Shown here: piece by piece, positions 26,265 through 36,514 of the stretch
Layout: every line of letters starts with the position of its first letter
Numbering within the stretch: the first letter of the stretch is position 1
From: Rhabditoides inermis
Lineage: Eukaryota; Nematoda; Chromadorea; Rhabditida; Rhabditidae
Assembly (NCBI GenBank): GCA_963966185.1
Contig: CAWZYM010000423.1
Span: forward strand, 497,501-561,500
Reading direction: 5' to 3'
DNA: 64,000 nucleotides
The notes under the pieces: model-generated
Database searches by the model: none
What the model was told of the DNA's origin: nothing
The model's input: the letters and a program-made list of their open reading frames with translations, nothing else
Translations under genes and position numbers: made by a program

Positions 26265-26984
26265 AGAAACCTTGCAGTGGTTTATCGTCTTCCGCAACAG
26301 CAGTCTTCAATTCCGCATCGATCATCGCAACCGATGAAAAATCGGTAAGAAGGCGAAATGATACACACAGTCAAATCAAACTCGTTCATCTCATCTCCAC
26401 ATTTTAAAGGAATCAGTTTCACGTAGTTTGTAAGTTTAAAATGTTTCGAGAGCACGTCATCTGCGCATCTACACGTCTTCATAGATGCCGTCTGCGAACG
26501 TGCTCGCATCTCTCGTCTTACGCGTAACCTGAATCATTAATTGTACATGGTAAAGGAACAAGCGTACCTTCTTACTGACATCCTTGCTTTCACTCGTGTC
26601 CTTACTGCCAACCGTCTGAATCAAAGTTGTCATCGTCAAATGGAAATCACAACAGACCTTCCTACTCGTCTCCTTACTAGTTGCCTTGCTTCCAGGCTTA
26701 CTAGTTGCAAGACTGAACGGAGTTGCCTTACTGCCAGCTTCCTTAGTCGCTGTCGTTTTGAGACGATCATCTATCGTCGGCGATTCTTCCATTGCCAGAA
26801 ATGGGGATGGATGAAAAACGAACAAAACAATAATAGTTACCTCTTTGTCCGACGATGCTCTTAGTTCATTGAATCGCGCAGAGAGAGCATGGACGATTGC
26901 TATCAGATAAAAACTCACGTAAAAGAAAACTGAAAAGGGTCCGTAAAAAATCACAACAATGATAACTTCACCATCTGAGAACAT
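25616..26984 (-). CDS. Spliced gene for a small predicted membrane protein, family not recognised; tiny introns
   Basis: Proposed exons, 5' to 3' on the minus strand: 26984-26972, 26929-26841, 26741-26658, 26615-26568, 26528-26475, 26304-26271, 26123-26058, 26009-25942, 25899-25822, 25779-25735, 25693-25616. Introns start GT and end AG; seven are 39-48 bp. Codon phases agree across the joins. The last five exons are strongest (donors GTGAGT, GTAGGG, GTGAGT, GTATAT; acceptors TTCCAG, CCTCAG, TTGCAG, TTTAG). The first exons encode a hydrophobic segment (FFYVSFYLIAIVHAL), then a Ser/Thr/Lys-rich linker with GSKAT-like repeats. A second hydrophobic stretch (PLLIVAVVLACTTWLVGSAQ) is followed by an acidic Cys-containing part ending TVYDD. 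The stop is TGA at 25618-25616. Doubtful points: the join 26841/26741, where ATG at 26792 is an alternative start; the weak donor GTGTAG after 26475; and exon 26304-26271. I assign no function. Confidence 0.55.
26147..26167. repeat. (AT)n microsatellite within a gene intron
   Basis: About ten AT dinucleotides lie inside the proposed 147-bp intron 26124-26270. This intron is longer than its neighbours mainly because of this run and the adjoining GA run. Confidence 0.95.
26184..26260. repeat. (GA)n microsatellite within a gene intron
   Basis: A GA run of about 75 bp with one interruption (agagaagaga). On the gene's sense strand it reads (CT)n, just upstream of the TTTTTCTAG acceptor at 26124. 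It has the opposite strand polarity to the tract at 23190-25615. Confidence 0.95.
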
Positions 26985-27000
26985 CTTGGCGTAGCGTAGT

Positions 27001-27187
27001 TTGCTGGTTTGAAGTAGCGCACTGGTTCGAATCAATATTGTTGTACACAGTGGCTAGGTGACAGGGACCGTCCAAATTGTCCGATAGAGAATTCTAAACA
27101 TACGTATATCAAATATTGTTTATAAAAATCAAGTTTGTTCAGTGAACCTTTAGATTAGCGGTTTCACGCTGGATCAGAGCCAATTAG
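27001..27187. repeat. Non-satellite flank, second copy (as 1-187); upstream region of the minus-strand gene
   Basis: It matches 1-187 by eye with no difference. It sits 17 bp upstream of the ATG at 26984 and ends where array 2 begins, so it probably holds the 5' untranslated region and core promoter of the gene. Only one array unit separates the two copies near the start: three gtcata units before the first gtcagaag in copy 1, two in copy 2, after which the offset is 26,987. Confidence 0.9.
27118..27124 (-). promoter_or_regulatory. Possible TATA box for the minus-strand gene
   Basis: Reads TATAAAC on the minus strand, about 134 bp before the ATG at 26984 and some 64 bp from the array edge. 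The same site is present in the first flank copy at 118-124. The + strand also reads TATAAAAA here, so direction is not certain. Inferred from motif and position only. Confidence 0.25.
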
Positions 27188-29793
27188 GTCATAAGCCGTG
27201 GTCATAAGCCGTGGTCAGAAGCCGTGGTCAGAAGCCGTGGTCATAAGCCGTGGTCATAAGCCGTGGTCATAAGCCGTGGTCATAAGCCGTGGTCATGAGC
27301 CGTGGTCATGAGCCGTGGTCATAAGCCGTGGTCATAAGCCGTGGTCATACGCCGTGGTCATACGCCGTGGTCATAAGCCGTGGTCATAAGCCGTGGTCAT
27401 AAGCCGTGGACACAAACCGTGGTCATAAGCCGTGGTCATAATCCGTGGTCATAAGCCGTGGTCATAAGCCGTGGTCATAAGCCGTGGTCATAAGCCGTGG
27501 ACACAAACCGTGGTCATAAGCCGTGGTCATAAGCCGTGGTCATAAGCCGTGGTCATAAGCCGTGGTCATAAGCCGTGGTCATAAGCCGTGGTCATAAGCC
27601 GTGGTCATAAGCCGTGGTCATAAGCCGTGGTCAAAAGCCGTGGTCATAAGCCGTGGTCATAAGCCGTGGTCATAAGCCGTGGTCATAAGCCGTGGTCATA
27701 AGCCGTGGACACAAGCCGTGGACACAAGCCATGGTCATAAGCCGTGGTAATAAGCCGTGGTCATGAGCCGTGGTCATAAGTCGTGGTCATAAGCCGTGGT
27801 CATAAGCCGTGGTCATAAGCCGTGGTCATAAGCCGTGGTCATAAGCCGTGGTCATAAGCCGTGGTCATAAGCCGTGGTCATAAGCCGTGGTCATAAGCAG
27901 TGGTCATCAGCCGTGGTCATGTGACGTGGTCATAAGCCGTGTTCAAAAGCCGTGGTCATAAGCCGTGGTCATAAGCTGTGGTCATAAGCCGTGTTCAAAA
28001 GCCGTGGTCATAAGCCGTGGTCATAAGCCGTGGTCATAAGCCGTGGTCATAAGCCGTGGTCAAAAGCTGTGGTCATAAGCCGTGGTCATAAGCCGTGGTC
28101 AAAAGCCGTGGTCATAAGCCGTGGTCATAAGCCGTGGTCTTAAGCCGTGGTCATAAGCCGTGGACACAAGCCGTGGACACAAGCCGTGAACACAAGCCGT
28201 GGTCATAAGCCGTGGTCATAAGCCGTGGCCATTACCTGTAGCCGTGGTCATGAGCCGTGGTCATAAGCCGTGGTCATAAGCCGTGGACACAAGCCGTGGT
28301 CATAAACCGTGGTCATAAGCCGTGGTCATAAGCCGTGGACACAAGCCGTGGTCATAAGCCGTGGTCATAAGCCGTGTTCAAAAGCCGTGGTCATAAGCCG
28401 TGGTCATAAGCCGTGGTCATAAGCCGTGGACACAAGCCGTGGACACAAGCCGTGGTCATAAGCCGAGGTCATAAGCCGTGGTCATTACCTGTAGCCGTGG
28501 TCATGAGCCGTGGTCATAAGCCGTGGTCATAAGCCGTGGACACAAGCCGTGGTCATAAGCCGTGGTCATAAGCCGTGGTCATAAGCCGTGGACACAAGCC
28601 GTGGTCATAAGCCGTGGTCATAAGCCGTGGTCATAAGCCGTGGTCATAAGCCGTGGTCATTACCTGTAGCCGTGGTCATAAGCCGTGGTCATAAGCCGTG
28701 GTCATAAGCCGTGGTCATAAGCCGTGGTCAGAAGCCGTGGTCAGAAGCCGTGGTCATAAGCCGTGGTCATAAGCCGTGGTCATAAGCCGTGGTCATAAGC
28801 CGTGGTCATGAGCCGTGGTCATGAGCCGTGGTCATAAGCCGTGGTCATAAGCCGTGGTCATAAGCCGTGGTCATAAGCCGTGGTCATAAGCCGTGGTCAT
28901 AAGCCGTGGTCATGAGCCGTGGACACAAGCCGTGGACACAAGCCATGGTCATAAGCCGTGGTCATAAGCCGTGGTCATAAGCCGTGGTCAAAAGCCGTGG
29001 TCATAAGCCGTGGTCATAAGCCGTGGTCATAAGCCGTGGTCATAACCTGTGGTCATAAGCCGTGGTCATAAGCCGTGGTCATAAGCCGTGGTCATAAGCC
29101 GTGGTCATAAGCCGTGGACACAAGCCGTGGTCATAAGCCGTGGTCATAAGCCGTGGTCATAAGCCGTGGACACAAGCCGTGGTCATAAGCCGTGGTCATA
29201 AGCCGTGGTCATAAGCCGTGGTCATAAGCCGTGGTCATTACCTGTAGCCGTGGTCATGAGCCGTGGTCATAAGCCGTGGTCATAAGCCGTGGACACAAGC
29301 CGTGGTCATAAGCCGTGGTCATAAGCCGTGGACACAAGCCGTGTTCATAAGCCGTGGACACAAGCCGTGGACACAAGCCGTGGTCATAAGCCGAGGTCAT
29401 AAGCCGTGGTCATAAGCCGTGGTCATAAGCCGTGGTCATAAGCCGTGGTCATAAGCCGTGGTCATAAGCCGTGGTCTTAAGCCGTGGTCATAAGCCGTGG
29501 ACACAATCCGTGGACACAAGCCGTGAACACAAGCCGTGGTCATAAGCCGTGGTCATAAGCCGTGGTCATAAGCCGTGGTCAAAAGCCGTGGTCATAAGCC
29601 GTGGTCATAAGCCGTGGTCATAAGCCGTGGTCATAAGCCGTGGTCATTACCTGTAGCCGTGGTCATGAGCCGTGGTCATAAGCCGTGGTCATAAGTCGTG
29701 GACACAAGCCGTGGTCATAAGCCGTGGTCATAAGCCGTGGTCATAAACCGTGGTCATAAGCCGTGGTCATAAGCCGTGGTCATAAGCCGTGGT

Positions 29794-30015
29794 GCTTCCA
29801 GGCTTACTAGTTGCAAGACTGAACGGAGTTGCCTTACTGCCAGCTTCCTTAGTCGCTGTCGTTTTGAGACGATCATCTATCGTCGGCGATTCTTCCATTG
29901 CCAGAAATGGGGATGGATGAAAAACGAACAAAACAATAATAATAGTTACCTCTTTGTCCGACGATGCTCTTAGTTCATTGAATCGCGCAGAGAGAGCATG
30001 GACGATTGCTATCAG
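29794..30015 (-). pseudogene. Captured fragment of the neighbouring gene inside the array
   Basis: These 222 bp copy 26688-26906 of the minus-strand gene, covering part of the second proposed exon, the intron after it and part of the Ser/Thr/Lys exon. The only difference I see is one extra AAT triplet (caataataatag versus caataatag), inside the intron. The intron is retained, so this is a DNA copy and not a retrocopy. Both sides join the array cleanly (ccgtggt on the left, tcattacctg on the right) with no inverted ends and at most a 1-bp duplication, which looks like filler DNA at a repaired break. Confidence 0.92.
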
Positions 30016-30693
30016 TCATTACCTGTAGCCGTGGTCATGAGCCGTGGTCATAAGCCGTGGTCATAAGCCGTGGACACAAGCCGTGGTAATAAGCCGTGGT
30101 CATAAGCCGTGGTCATAAACCGGGGTCATAAGCCGTGGTCATAAGCCGTGGTCATAAGCCGTGGTCATAAGCCGTGGTCATTACCTGTAGCCGTGTAAAT
30201 GAGCCGTGGTCAAAGCAGTGGTCATAAGCCGTTGACACAAGCCGTGGTCATAGGCCGTGGTCATAAGCCGTGGTCATAAGCCGTGGACACAAGCCGTGGT
30301 GCCGTGGTCATAAGCCGAGGTCATAAGCCGTGGTCATCACCTGTAGCCGTGGTCATGAGCCGTGGTCATAAGCCGTGGTCATAAGCCGTGGACACAAGCC
30401 GTGGTCATGAGCCGTGGTCATAAGCCGGGGTCATAAGCCGTGGACACAAGCCGTGGTCATAAGCCGTGGTCATAAGCCGTGGTCATAAGCCGTGTTCAAA
30501 AGCCGTGGTCATAAGCCGTGGTCATAAGCCGTGTTCATAAGCCGTGGACACAAGCCGTGGACACAAGCCGTGGTCATAAGCCGTGGTCATAAGCCGTGGT
30601 CATAAGCCGTGGTCATAAGCCGTGGTCATTACCTGTAGCCGTGGTCATAAGCCGTGGTCATAAGCCGTGGTCATAAGCCGTGGTCATAAGCCG

Positions 30694-31000
30694 CACGGCC
30701 CGGCCGTAGTGTCACTCATTTGTTCACTGACCGGTGAACTCAGACGCACGCTGCGCATCAGTTCCGCGTCGCGGATGGCTCAAACAATTTAGCAAAATTT
30801 GTGGCAGCGAACGGAATCGAACCTGCGATAAACAGATCACTGGCCGCGCTCGCTAACCACTAAACCAAGAGACCATGTTCGCAGCCTCTCAGAGAGGGAC
30901 AATAATGATGAGTTTATTTTTCTTTAACATGAAAGACGCGTTGCGTGTGCGTCGCGTGCGTCTACCGTCACGCAAATCAGTGATCGCGCGCCGTGCCGTG
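30694..31000. mobile_element. 307-bp non-autonomous TIR element with tRNA-like core, copy 1 (uninterrupted)
   Basis: Both ends start CACGGC inward; the two ends match imperfectly over about 28 bp (CACGGC, CGGC, TCACTSATTTG in order). Flanks are AGCCG at 30689-30693 and again at 31001-31005. Deleting the element and one AGCCG restores a normal 13-mer array, so it is a 5-bp target-site duplication. The interior contains tRNA-like A and B boxes on the minus strand. CAC at the tips plus a 5-bp duplication is known from the Transib/RAG-related group, but the heptamer is not the usual Transib one, so that assignment is weak. It carries no protein gene. Confidence 0.8.
30802..30886 (-). other. tRNA-derived region with A and B boxes (not a working tRNA gene)
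   Basis: On the minus strand TGGTTTAGTGG (A box) is followed 44 bases later by GGTTCGATTCC (B box), the spacing of a tRNA. The 3' part ends CGCTGCCA, and a GGCTGCG at 30886-30880 can pair with CGCTGCC in six of seven positions. About 12 extra bases separate that stem from the A box, and D and anticodon stems do not pair, so this is a pol III promoter relic or active SINE-type promoter and not a decoding tRNA. Confidence 0.75.
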
Positions 31001-31983
31001 AGCCGTGGTCATAAGCCGTGTTCATAAGCCGTGGTCATAAACCGTGGTCATGAGCCGTGGTCATAAGCCGTGGTCATAAGCCGTGGTCATAAGCCGTGGT
31101 CATAAGCCGTGGTCATAAGCCGTGGTCATAAGCCGTGGACACAAACCGTGGTCATAAGCCGTGGTCATAAGCCGTGGTCTTAAGCCGTGGTCATAAGCCG
31201 TGGTCATAAGCCGTGGTCATAAGCCGTGGTCATTACCTGTAGCCGTGGTCATGAGCCGTGGTCATAAGCAGTGGTCATAAGCCGTTGACACAAGCCGTGG
31301 TCATAGGCCGTGGTCATAAGCCGTGGTCATAAGCCGTGGACACAAGCCGCGGTCATAAGCCGTGGTCATAAGCCGTGTTCAAAAGCCGTGGTCATAAGCC
31401 GTGGTCATAAGCCGTGGTCATAAGCCGTGGACACAAGCCGTGGACACAAGCCGTGGTCATAAGCCGTGGACACAAACCGTGGTCATAAGCCGTGGTCATA
31501 AGCCGTGGTCATAAGCCGTGGACACAAGCCGTGGTCATAAGCCGTGGTCATAAGCCGTGGTCATAAGCCGTGGTCATAAGCCGTGGTCATTACCTGTAGC
31601 CGTGGTCTTAAGCCGTGGTCATAAGCCGTGGTCATAAGCCGTGGTCATAAGCCGTGGTCATAAGCCGTGGTCATACGCCGTGGTCATACGCCGTGGTCAT
31701 AAGCCGTGGTCATAAGCCGTGGTCATAAGCCGTGGACACAAACCGTGGTCATAAGCCGTGGTCATAAGCCGTGGTCATAAGCCGTGGTCATAAGCCGTGG
31801 TCATAAGCCGTGGTCATAAGCCGTGGTCATAAGCCGTGGTCATAAGCCGTGGTCATAAGCCGTGGTCATAAGCCGTGGTCATAAGCCGTGGTCATAAGCC
31901 GTGGTCATAAGCCGTGGTCATAAGCCGTGGACACAAGCCGTGGACACAAGCCATGGTCATAAGCCGTGGTCATAAGCCGTGGT

Positions 31984-32490
31984 TAGTGTTTGGACCAATT
32001 TATCGACCAGATTTCTGGTCGAATGACCGGCCAAAATAAAACCAATGACCGGTTATTTTCTGGTTGGCCAGAGAAATGACCGGCCAAAATAAACCGGTTT
32101 TGAGAAATCTGGCCAAACCAGAACCAGAACCAGAAATTTCTGGTTTTCAAAAAACCAGAAATTTCTGGTTCTGTAGTTTGTACCTCTGGTTTTTTGGACC
32201 GGTCAATATCATTTCTCGCTTCTCGAATGAGATGAGGTATGATGAGGACATTTCATGGCTAAATGACAATGAGACGTCACATTTCTCGAACGACCGCCAA
32301 ACCAAAACCAGTACTGGCCAAATGAAAACCAGAACCAGAAATTTCTGGTTTTTTTCGACCGAAAACCAGAAATATCTGGTCCGGCCAATGACCTGGCCAA
32401 TTTTTTCTGGTTTTAAATGACGCTGGTTTTGAAAAGGGCGCCAAATTTCTGGTTAACCAGAAATAAACCGGTAATTTGGTCCAAACACTA
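31984..32490. mobile_element. 507-bp hAT-like MITE
   Basis: Ends are TAGTGTTTGGACCAATTTA and, inverted, TAGTGTTTGGACCAAATTA. Flanks are GCCGTGGT at 31976-31983 and 32491-32498; removing the element and one flank copy restores the array. An 8-bp duplication plus tips fitting YARNG is the hAT superfamily pattern. The interior is full of short palindromes (CCAGAAATTTCTGG occurs at least twice, plus broken copies) and the phrase gaccggccaaaataaa twice. Open frames of 63-118 codons across it follow these palindromes and I do not call them genes. Confidence 0.85.
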
Positions 32491-33379
32491 GCCGTGGTCA
32501 TGAGCCGTGGTCATAAGCCGTGGTCATAAGCCGTGGTCATAAGCCGTGGTCATAAGCCGTGGTCATAAGCCGTGGTCATAAGCCGTGGTCATAAGCCGTG
32601 GTCATAAGCCGTGGTCATAAGCCGTGGTCATAAGCCGTGGTCATAAGCCGTGGTCATAAGCCGTGGTCATAAGCCGTGGTCATAAGCCGTGGTCATAAGC
32701 CGTGGTCATAAGCCGTGGTCATAAGCCGTGGTCATAAGCCGTGGTCATAAGCCGTGGTCATAAGCCGTGGTCATAAGCCGTGGTCATAAGCCGTGGTCAT
32801 AAGCCGTGGTCATAAGCCGTGGTCATAAGCTGTGGTCATAAGCCGTGGTCATAAGCCGTGGACACAAGCCGTGGTCATAAGCCGTGGTCATAAGCCGTGG
32901 TCATAAGCCGTGGTCATAAGCCGTGGTCATTACCTGTAGCCGTGGTCATGAGCCGTGGTCATAAGCAGTGGTCATACATAAGCCGTTGACACAAGCCGTG
33001 GTCATAGGCCGTGGTCATAAGCCGTGGTCATAAGCCGTGGACACAAGCCGCGGTCATAAGCCGTGGTCATAAGCCGTGTTCAAAAGCCGTGGTCATAAGC
33101 CGTGGTCATAAGCCGTGGTCATAAGCCGTGGACACAAGCCGTGGACACAAGCCGTGGTCATAAGCCGTGGACACAAACCGTGGTCATAAGCCGTGGTCAT
33201 AAGCCGTGGTCATAAGCCGTGGACACAAGCCGTGGTCATAAGCCGTGGTCATAAGCCGTGGTCATAAGCCGTGGTCATAAGCCGTGGTCATTACCTGTAG
33301 CCGTGGTCATAAGCCGTGGTCATAAGCCGTGGTCATAAGCCGTGGTCATAAGCCGTGGTCATAAGCCGTGGTCATAAGC

Positions 33380-33900
33380 CGTGGTCAGAAGCCGTGGTCA
33401 GAAGCCGTGGTCATAAGCCGTGATCATAAGCCGTGGTCATAAGCCGTGGTCATGAGCCGTGGTCATGAGCCGTGGTCATAAGCCGTGGTCATAAGCCGTG
33501 GTCATACGCCGTGGTCATACGCCGTGGTCATAAGCCGTGGTCATAAGCCGTGGTCATAAGCCGTGGACACAAACCGTGGTCATAAGCCGTGGTCATAATC
33601 CGTGGTCATAAGCCGTGGTCATAAGCCGTGGTCATAAGCCGTGGTCATAAGCCGTGGACACAAACCGTGGTCATAAGCCGTGGTCATAAGCCGTGGTCAT
33701 AAGCCGTGGTCATAAGCCGTGGTCATAAGCCGTGGTCATAAGCCGTGGTCATAAGCCGTGGTCATAAGCCGTGGTCATAAGCCGTGGTCATAAGCCGTGG
33801 TCATAAGCCGTGGTCATAAGCCGTGGTCATAAGCCGTGGTCATAAGCCGTGGACACAAGCCGTGGACACAAGCCATGGTCATAAGCCGTGGTCATAAGCC
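33380..33900. repeat. Third occurrence of the array-head unit order, without the flank
   Basis: The order gtcagaag x2, gtcatgag x2, gtcatacg x2, gacacaaacc, gtcataatcc found at about 230-500 and 27220-27500 recurs here (gtcatacg at 33501 versus 27344, offset 6,157). It shows that the head of the array was copied internally. Confidence 0.8.
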
Positions 33901-36084
33901 GTGGTCATGAGCCGTGGTCATAAGCCGTGGTCATAAGCCGTGGTCATAAGCCGTGGTCATAAGCCGTGGTCAAAAGCCGTGGTCATAGGCCGTGGTCATA
34001 AGCCGTGGTCATAAGCCGTGGTCATAAGCCGTGGTCATAAGCCGTGGTCATAAGCCGTGGTCATAAGCCGTGGTCATAAGCCGTGGTCATAAGCCGTGGT
34101 CATAAGCCGTGGTCATAAGCCGTGGTCATAAGCCGTGGTCATAAGCCGTGGTCATAAGCCGTGGTCATAAGCCGTGGTCATAAGCTGTGGTCATAAGCCG
34201 TAGCCGTGGTCATAAGCCGTGGTCATCAGCCGTGGTCATGTGACGTGGTCATAAGCCGTGTTCAAAAGCCGTGGTCATAAGCCGTGGTCATAAGCCGTGG
34301 TCATAAGCCGTGTTCAAAAGCCGTGGTCATAAGCCGTGGTCATAAGCCGTGGTCATAAGCCGTGGTCATAAGCCGTGGTCAAAAGCTGTGGTCATAAGCC
34401 GTGGACACAAGCCGTGGACACAAGCCGTGAACACAAGCCGTGGTCATAAGCCGTGGTCATAAGCCGTGGTCATTACCTGTAGTCGTGGTCATGAGCCGTG
34501 GTCATAAGCCGTGGTCATAAGCCGTGGACACAAGCCGTGGTCATAAGCCGTGGTCATAAGCCGTGGTCATAAACCGTGGTCATAAGCCGTGGTCATAAGC
34601 CGTGGTCATAAGCCGTGGTCATAAGCCGTGGTCATAAGCCGTGGTCATAAGCCGTGGTCATAAGCTGTGGTCATAAGCCGTAGCCGTGGTCATAAGCCGT
34701 GGTCATAAGCCGTGGTCATCAGCCGTGGTCATGTGACGTGGTCATAAGCCGTGTTCAAAAGCCGTGGTCATAAGCCGTGTTCAAAAGCCGTGGTCATAAG
34801 CCGTGGTCATAAGCCGTGGTCATAAGCCGTGGTCATAAGCCGTGGTCATAAGCCGTGGTCATAAGCCGTGGTCAAAAGCTGTGGTCATAAGCCGTGGTCA
34901 TAAGCCGTGGTCATAAGCCGTGGTCATAAGCCGTGGTCTTAAGCCGTGGTCATAAGCCGTGGGCACAAGCCGTGGACACAAGCCGTGAACACAAGCCGTG
35001 GTCATAAGCCGTGGTCATAAGCCGTGGTCATTACCTGTAGCCGTGGTCATGAGCCGTGGTCATAAGCCGTGGTCATAAGCCGTGGACACAAGCCGTGGTC
35101 ATAAGCCGTGGTCATAAGCCGTGGTCATAAACCGTTGTCATAAGCCGTGGTCATAAGCCGTGGTCATAAGCCGTGGTCATAAACCGTGGTCATAAGCCGT
35201 GGTCATAAGCCGTGGTCATTACCTGTAGCCGTGGTAATGAGCCGTGGTCAAAGCAGTGGTCATAAGCCGTTGACACAAGCCGTGGTCATAGGCCGTGGTC
35301 ATAAGCCGTGGTCATAAGCCGTGGACACAAGCCGTGGTGCCGTGGTCATAAGCCGAGGTCATAAGCCGTGGTCATCACCTGTAGCCGTGGTCATGAGCCG
35401 TGGTCATAAGCCGTGGTCATGAGCCGTGGTCATAAGCCGGGGTCATAAGCCGTGGACACAAGCCGTGGTCATAAGCCGTGGTCATAAGCCGTGGTCATAA
35501 GCCGTGTTCAAAAGCCGTGGTCATAAGCCGTGGTCATAAGCCGTGTTCATAAGCCGTGGACACAAGCCGTGGACACAAGCCGTGGTCATAAGCCGAGGTC
35601 ATAAGCCGTGGTCATCACCTGTAGCCGTGGTCATGAGCCGTGGTCATAAGCCGTGGTCATAAGCCGTGGACACAAGCCGTGGTCATGAGCCGTGGTCATA
35701 AGCCGGGGTCATAAGCCGTGGACACAAGCCGTGGTCATAAGCCGTGGTCATAAGCCGTGGTCATAAGCCGTAGTCATAAGCCGTGGTCATTACCTGTAGC
35801 CGTGGTCATAAGCCGTGGTCATAATCCGTGGTCATAAGCCGTGGTCATAAGCCGCACGGCCCGGCCGTAGTGTCACTCATTTGTTCACTGACCGGTGAAC
35901 TCACGAGGAGTGTCGTTAGAGCCACACTCTCGGATCCGAACCAAATTGATAGGATACCTTAGTTAGGACCCCAGACATCGATTCCTGGTGTTACTTTTTC
36001 CTACGCGCCATATACGTTTTCACTACGAAAACGTACAGAGCTGGTTTTTTGCTACCTCATTCCACCTCTGGCGGTCAAAGACCG

Positions 36085-36164
36085 AGCCGTTGTGGCCTAG
36101 TGGTTAGCGCATCAGTCTGTCAGACCAGATGTCCAGAGGCTGGAGTTCGAGTCCGTGCACTCGA
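36085..36164 (+). other. tRNA-like region in the left arm of the palindromic element
   Basis: A box TGGCCTAGTGG at 36093-36103 and B box AGTTCGAGTCC at 36144-36154. The segment GCGCATCAGTCT recalls the anticodon-arm region of elongator methionine tRNAs, but the acceptor stem does not pair. Compared with the right arm it has 8 extra bases (agatgtcc or a shift of it) between the boxes, which breaks tRNA spacing. Confidence 0.7.
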
Positions 36165-36439
36165 TTTTTGTTTTGCCAGCACTTTCTGGACTTTGCGTTT
36201 CTTGTTGATGGAGAAAACACAGATTACAAATTTTCACGCTTTGTTATAACTGTTTTCAAACTGAACGTTACAGCCAACACAATAAATCGTGTAAAGAAAC
36301 ACAAAACGCAGTATAGTTGGACGACATTGGAAGCCTATAGCAAACGGTAAAAAACATTTTTGTAGTTACAAACAGGTCGAAGCACTTCGTCACACAAAAA
36401 AACTTTAAGTCCAAGTCCAGAAAGTATTGGCAAAACAAA

Positions 36440-36514
36440 AATCGTGTGCGCGGACTCGAACCCCAGCCTCTGGTCTGAGAGACTGATGCGCTAACCACTA
36501 GGCCACAACGGCTC
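36440..36514 (-). other. tRNA-like region in the right arm of the palindromic element
   Basis: On the minus strand the A box TGGCCTAGTGG (36505-36495) is followed by GGTTCGAGTCC (36462-36452), close to normal tRNA spacing. This arm lacks the 8-bp insertion seen in the left arm, so it is probably nearer to the ancestral promoter. It faces the left-arm copy. Confidence 0.72.

Noticed and set aside
23140..26325. Open frames of 550-847 codons (Ser/Leu, Ser/Val, Cys/Leu, Arg/Gln and Glu/Thr repeats)
   Set aside because: They are translations of CT and CTCTGT microsatellites in several frames and both strands. Only the 25.6-26.1 kb part of the last one overlaps exons of the gene I call.
26541..26864. 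Plus-strand frame of 107 codons opposite the gene (and its 65-codon copy at 29776-29973)
   Set aside because: It is antisense to the Ser/Thr/Lys-rich exons, and its copy begins in the satellite; it is a shadow of the minus-strand exons.
26900..26918. Intron starting GTGAGT at 26918 and ending at the TGATAG at 26900
   Set aside because: It would be only 19 bp, and the frame reads through it as a continuous hydrophobic segment. The 42-bp intron 26971-26930 upstream fits the gene's pattern better.
30802..30886. Functional tRNA gene
   Set aside because: The A/B box spacing is right, but the D and anticodon stems do not pair and about 12 bases are inserted before the A box.
32064..32501. Three small frames (63-118 codons) in the hAT-like element
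   Set aside because: They overlap on both strands and consist of repeated Phe/Trp-rich words created by the CCAGAAATTTCTGG palindromes; no domain is visible.
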